This document shows, in pieces, positions 60,359 to 64,000 of a stretch of 64,000 nucleotides of DNA. The DNA is from an uncultured Collinsella sp. (GTDB lineage Bacteria; Actinomycetota; Coriobacteriia; Coriobacteriales; Coriobacteriaceae). The position numbers were made by a program, and so were the translations under genes. Where the stretch lies: positions 1-64,000 of the forward strand of contig CAUCTV010000002.1 in the NCBI GenBank assembly GCA_958445895.1. The letters run 5' to 3'. Positions within the stretch are counted from its first letter, which is position 1; each line of letters begins with the position of its first letter. Below the pieces are notes generated by a model, which was not told the DNA's origin, ran no database searches, and saw only the letters and a list, made by a program, of their open reading frames with translations.

Positions 60359-61321
60359 CTAGCGGGTTGGGTGCCAGACCTCGAGGACGGCGGGAAGGAT
60401 ATCCACCTCGATGCGCGAGGCGACAACGGGCTCGCCATCGGCCTGGATAGGGTAGTCGGGCTCCTCAAAGGTGAGCTCGGCATGGCGGCAGCGGCGCATG
60501 CGAATCGGCGGCAGTTTGGTATGGTGGCCGTCTTTGGCCGAAAGGAACATGGGCAGGGCAACCGCGCGTGGGACGGGGCCGCAGGCGTAGCAGACGTCGA
60601 GTATGCCATCGCAGGAATCGGCATCGGGACAGATGCGATAGCCCGAGCCATAGGTGGGGCCCAGCTGAATTGCCATGATGATCGCCCTCACGCGCTCGGC
60701 GGGCGCGCCGTCAAAGCTGACTGTCATGGGGTAGTTGCGATAGCGTAGGCCAAACTGCTCAAGTCCCGAGAGAGTGTAGAGCGGCGCGCCCGTCAAGCCG
60801 GTCTTTTTGCGCAGCTCGGTGGTGCCCAGGCCGATGGCGGCATCGATGCCGACCGAAAGCGTCTGGTCATAATACTCGACCGTCGCCTCGCCGCTACCGC
60901 TTGCGGGGTTCCATGAGCGAATGCGCCCGATGTCCTGACGTTGCAGCTCGCAGGTGAGTAGCGCGCCAAAATCCTTGCCGGAGAAATCGTCGATACCGAG
61001 CGTCTGGGCAAAATCGTTGCCGGAGCCCACGGGCAGGACGGCAAGAGCGGGGCGGGCGTCCTCCTTTTGCGTCATTAGCCCGTTGACGACCTCGTGAATC
61101 ACGCCGTCGCCGCCAAGGGCGATAACGGTGCGATAGCCCTGAGCCTGCGCGGCCAGCTTCTTGGCGTGTCCTATACGCTCGGTCAACACCAGGTCAAACT
61201 GGGATGCGCGTGCAGTCATGTCCAAAAAGCGTTGCAGGCGCTCGGCAACTTCACGTGCCGCACCCGACTGGGCGGCTGGGTTGGCGATGATGAGCGTGCG
61301 ACCAAAATCAGTTGCGTGCAT
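60359..61321 (-). CDS. Diacylglycerol kinase-like lipid kinase (YegS/DagK family)
   Basis: 320 residues. N-terminal LIIANPAAQSGAA, nucleotide motif IALGGDGVIHEVVNGL and LPVGSGNDFA belong to the DAGK catalytic domain; the C-terminal beta domain ends in the DGEPV block (QADGEPVVAS). GGDGV replaces the common GGDGT. Phosphorylates diacylglycerol or a related lipid alcohol; exact lipid unknown. ATG 61321 with GGGAG at eight bases is preferred to the in-frame ATG at 61345. Confidence 0.9.
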   Translation of the reverse strand: MHATDFGRTLIIANPAAQSGAAREVAERLQRFLDMTARASQFDLVLTERIGHAKKLAAQAQGYRTVIALGGDGVIHEVVNGLMTQKEDARPALAVLPVGSGNDFAQTLGIDDFSGKDFGALLTCELQRQDIGRIRSWNPASGSGEATVEYYDQTLSVGIDAAIGLGTTELRKKTGLTGAPLYTLSGLEQFGLRYRNYPMTVSFDGAPAERVRAIIMAIQLGPTYGSGYRICPDADSCDGILDVCYACGPVPRAVALPMFLSAKDGHHTKLPPIRMRRCRHAELTFEEPDYPIQADGEPVVASRIEVDILPAVLEVWHPTR

Positions 61322-61407
61322 GTGGCGACTCCCGGCGTGTGACATGACAGTGCGGTCGCGCTCAGGTCGGATTGCCCCCGATTGTGGCTGCACGGCGATT
61401 ATTGCAT

Positions 61408-62829
61408 CTACTCTATCAGGTCGTTGTGGCGCTCGATAGCATCCGCTACCGTACCGCCCTCATCCACAATAAGCGAGCGGCGCTTAGGTGAGATGATGCG
61501 CTGGGCGGAGTACACGCCGCGGTGTCCACCGGTTAGGTAGCTGATAAAGGCCACGATGACAAAGAACCCGGCGGCCGTGCCGTGGAACAGGTCGATGGCC
61601 ATCATGCAGGTGGTGATGGGCACGTTGAGGCCGGCGCAGAACACGCCGAGCATGCCGAGAGCCGCCAGAAAACTGGGGTCAAGCCCGGTAAGGCAACCGA
61701 TCCAGCCACCGAGTGCCGCACCGATGCCAAACAGGGGCGTGACCTCGCCGCCTTGGAAGCCCGCGCCCAGGGTAAGCGCTGTGACGACCAACTTGATGGC
61801 TGCGTCCGCCAGGGTGGTGTTGCCGGCAAATCCGGCGCCGGAAAGCCACGTGGAAAGGCCGGCGTAGTCCCAGGCGTCGAGGAGGGCATAGGCGGCCAAA
61901 ACCACGAGTGCGCCTATGAGTGCGCGGACGAGGTAATTGGTGATAAAGCGACCGTACAGGCTCTTGACGGTTCGAACCGACCAGGCAAAGAGGCGTGCCG
62001 TCAGGCCGAAGATAATTGCGCTGATAACAACGATGGCAACCGTCTGTGGTGTCATGTTGGGAACGCTGGCGATGACATTCGCCTCGTACTCGGTTCCCAA
62101 GGCGAGTGATGTAAAGTAGCCGGTAAATGAGGCGACGAGGCAGTAGATGCCCGCGGTGTAGTCGATCTTTCCGATGAAGCACATCTCCATGCCAAAGAAA
62201 GCTCCGGCAAGGGGCGAACCGAATACGGCGCCAAAGGCCGACGAGATGCCGGCGAGCATGAGGTCGTGGTGGTCATGCTTTTTGAGGTGAGCGAGGCTCG
62301 AGATGTTGCTGGCGATGGTGCCACCAATCTGCACCGCAGCTCCCTCGCGACCGGCCGACCCGCCCGTTAGGTGCGTGAGCGTGGAACAGACGAAGGTGAG
62401 GACGGCCATACGCATATGGATGAGGCGTGTGCCCAGAGCGGAGTCGATGACCAGGTTGTTTCCGCGTTTGGCGGCAAGACCGTGGTTTTTGTACACCCAT
62501 GCGGTGGCAACGCCCACAACGGGAAGCAGCGCGTAAATCCATGCATGGTGCTCGCGATAGTCGGTCGCGATATTCAGCGAGGCCAAAAACGCCCAAGCGG
62601 CAACGCCCATGGCAAGCGAGACGATAACGACGAGTACGAGCAACTTGGCGCTCGCGAGTAGGTTGCGGGCGTTGCGGCGCGTGTCGGCAGCCAAGAGATG
62701 CTCGGAGCGGGTGAGCTGTTGCCTGCCTGCCATGATGACGTCATTAAGGGAGAAAAAGCCGCCGTCGTCGAGCGACTGGGAATGATCCTGCGCCTCGTTT
62801 GCGCTTTCGGGTTTGTCGGTAAAAGCCAT
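61408..62829 (-). CDS. CLC family anion transporter with fluoride-type motifs
   Basis: 473 residues, polar N-terminus (1-58), then about 16-18 helical segments of a CLC protein. The chloride-type GSGIP motif is replaced by Gly123-Asn-Asn-Leu126, and the gating glutamate Glu162 lies in GREGA where chloride members have GREGP. FGSPLAGAFFGMEMCF is the usual helix H/I block. GNNL and loss of the Pro are traits reported for fluoride-proton exchangers (CLC-F). Fluoride export is therefore likely, by analogy. No fluoride riboswitch is seen upstream. Ribosome site AGAGGAAC. Confidence 0.85.
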   Translation of the reverse strand: MAFTDKPESANEAQDHSQSLDDGGFFSLNDVIMAGRQQLTRSEHLLAADTRRNARNLLASAKLLVLVVIVSLAMGVAAWAFLASLNIATDYREHHAWIYALLPVVGVATAWVYKNHGLAAKRGNNLVIDSALGTRLIHMRMAVLTFVCSTLTHLTGGSAGREGAAVQIGGTIASNISSLAHLKKHDHHDLMLAGISSAFGAVFGSPLAGAFFGMEMCFIGKIDYTAGIYCLVASFTGYFTSLALGTEYEANVIASVPNMTPQTVAIVVISAIIFGLTARLFAWSVRTVKSLYGRFITNYLVRALIGALVVLAAYALLDAWDYAGLSTWLSGAGFAGNTTLADAAIKLVVTALTLGAGFQGGEVTPLFGIGAALGGWIGCLTGLDPSFLAALGMLGVFCAGLNVPITTCMMAIDLFHGTAAGFFVIVAFISYLTGGHRGVYSAQRIISPKRRSLIVDEGGTVADAIERHNDLIE

Positions 62830-62955
62830 ACGTTCCTCTTTTTGGTTGCAACAGGAGCATTATAGAACGTGCCAAACGTGACAAACCGGCAGGTTGATTT
62901 TCGGTTCTGTTTCGCCGTCCGTTACCGACAGGTGTATTCGCGGCCGCGGGCCAGG

Positions 62956-62983
62956 TCTTGAGCAAGCGGCGAGGGATTATACT
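62956..62983 (+). promoter_or_regulatory. Candidate moeA promoter
   Basis: TATACT (62978-62983) with TCTTGA (62956-62961) at 16 bases; the -35 is poor. Confidence 0.35.
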
Positions 62984-63041
62984 GAGATAAACATAAAGAA
63001 TCGGCGCTTTTGTTGCGCGCCGCAGCATGCTAGAGGTGTAT

Positions 63042-64000
63042 ATGGCTGAGAAACTCATTCCGTTGGAGGACGCACAGGCGATCGTCTTGTCGCACGTGAA
63101 TCGCACCGAAGTTGTCGAGATTCCCGTGTGGCAGGCGGCCGGTCTTCCCCTGGCCGAGGACGCCACGGCCGATATCGACATCTCTCCGTTTGCCAACAGC
63201 GCCATGGATGGATATGCCGTGCATGCCGTCGACCTCGCCAAAGCGTCCACCAATGCGCCCGTGACGCTTTTCGTCGTGGGGCACGAAGCCGCGGGCCATG
63301 TGTTCGATGGCGTAATCGCCCCGGGCGAGACTGTCCGCATCATGACAGGCGCGCCGGTGCCCGAGGGTGCGGATGCTGTGGTGAAATACGAGATCGTCGA
63401 GGTGCTTGACGGCGACGGCAACGAGGGCTCGCACGTGAGCTTTTCGGCGCCTGCTAAAGTGGGGGAGAACGTTCGCTCTGCCGCCGAGGAGGCCCATGCC
63501 GGCGACGTCGTGATGCGTGCCGGCGAGGTTGTGGCCCCGGCCGGCGCTGGCCTGCTGGCAAGCGCCGGTTACGCGAGCGTGAAGGTCCATGCCGCTCCGC
63601 GCGTGGGCATTATCTCGCTGGGCACGGAGCTGGTCGCACCGAGCGAGCTGCCGGCACGCGGGCAGATTCGCGATTCCAACTCCTCGGCGTTGATGGCCGA
63701 AGCGCTCGATGCCGGCGCCGAGCCGGTGTTCTATGGCATTGCGCCCGATGATGAGCAGGCGATTGCCGAGCTGGTGCATCGCGCCGTGCAGGAGTGCGAT
63801 TTTGTCATTACGAGCGGCGGCGCCTCTGCGGGCGATTACGACTACGTGACGGCGCTGGTCAAGCGCGAGGGCGAGGTGCTCTTCGACCGCATCTCGATGC
63901 GTCCTGGCAAAGCCATCACGTTTGGCCTGCTTGGGGGCAAGCCGTATTTGGGGCTTTCGGGCAATCCCGCGGCGGCGTATGTGGGCTTTGAGATGCTCGC
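63042..64000 (+). CDS. moeA: Molybdopterin molybdenumtransferase MoeA (5' part)
   Basis: About 319 codons are present and the gene runs off the right edge. Inserts molybdate into adenylated molybdopterin. MoeA blocks: SPFANSAMDGYAV (about 50-62), IMTGAPVPEGADAVVKYE, SLGTELVAPSE, ITSGGASAGDYDYV (active region, near 265) and GLSGNPAAAYVGFE. The ATG has AGAGG six bases upstream. Other cofactor genes probably follow outside the window. Confidence 0.95.
   Translation, partial: MAEKLIPLEDAQAIVLSHVNRTEVVEIPVWQAAGLPLAEDATADIDISPFANSAMDGYAVHAVDLAKASTNAPVTLFVVGHEAAGHVFDGVIAPGETVRIMTGAPVPEGADAVVKYEIVEVLDGDGNEGSHVSFSAPAKVGENVRSAAEEAHAGDVVMRAGEVVAPAGAGLLASAGYASVKVHAAPRVGIISLGTELVAPSELPARGQIRDSNSSALMAEALDAGAEPVFYGIAPDDEQAIAELVHRAVQECDFVITSGGASAGDYDYVTALVKREGEVLFDRISMRPGKAITFGLLGGKPYLGLSGNPAAAYVGFEML

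Noticed and set aside
62830..63041. Fluoride riboswitch (for the CLC gene) or Moco riboswitch (for moeA)
   Set aside because: Neither the fluoride aptamer core nor the Moco RNA core could be recognised on the relevant strands.

Overview
The window is a gene-dense, G+C-rich bacterial chromosome segment that reads most like a Coriobacteriia gut actinobacterium of the Collinsella type. This is inferred from protein style and from an ftsA-less, sepF-containing division cluster; no search was run. Most genes have a GAAAGGA/GGAGG-type ribosome site, and operons are tight, with overlapping or nearly touching genes. I saw no tRNA, rRNA operon, prophage, insertion sequence or CRISPR array. One structural RNA, RNase P (rnpB), is complete at 54324-54685.

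Layout. 1-5000: a DUF1846 protein, a small winged-helix regulator, pyrG and a XerC/D-type recombinase. 5000-20990: the division and cell-wall (dcw) cluster mraZ-rsmH-ftsL-ftsI-murF-mraY-murD-ftsW-murG-murC-murB-ftsQ-ftsZ, with no murE and no ftsA. 21146-29061: pgeF, then a complete phosphate ABC operon (pstSCAB-phoU), then yggS-sepF-yggT-divIVA. The phosphate operon therefore sits inside what is normally a continuous ftsZ-pgeF-yggS-sepF-yggT-divIVA series. 29200-31800 (minus): a nitroreductase, then a second phosphate system (Pit permease plus a DUF47 PhoU-like partner). 32000-35200 (plus): a small orphan protein, a Bax-inhibitor-1 family membrane protein, a TIGR02452/PARG-like protein and an SGNH hydrolase. 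35400-40800: thiD and thiC behind a TPP riboswitch, a membrane-anchored orphan, yaaA and an M18 aminopeptidase. 40900-44800: polA and a Cof-type HAD phosphatase. 44900-48530: argG, a 56-codon small ORF and argH; argG is preceded by a probable arginine-rich leader peptide and a transcription attenuator. 48900-56100: ndk, rpiB, cyuA-like cysteine desulfidase, a HAD hydrolase, rpsA, rnpB, yigZ and a C_GCAxxG_C_C protein. 56300-64000: metY, an MFS exporter, xpt, a stand-alone GGQ release-factor-like protein, a diacylglycerol-kinase-like lipid kinase, a CLC transporter with fluoride-type motifs, and the 5' part of moeA.

The points I consider most worth following are: (1) a 24-residue reading frame with six arginine codons, five of them CGN runs at its end, followed by alternative RNA hairpins and a strong terminator ahead of argG; (2) yggT, which appears to start at an AUC codon behind a well-placed GAGGAG; (3) a set of long, often perfect inverted repeats in the gaps between genes, including a recurring GTTGCGGTGAAATA family; (4) a CLC protein with GNNL and GREGA motifs; (5) a PARG-like protein whose QEE signature reads QEA; (6) 11-base direct repeats resembling a PHO box in front of pgeF-pst.
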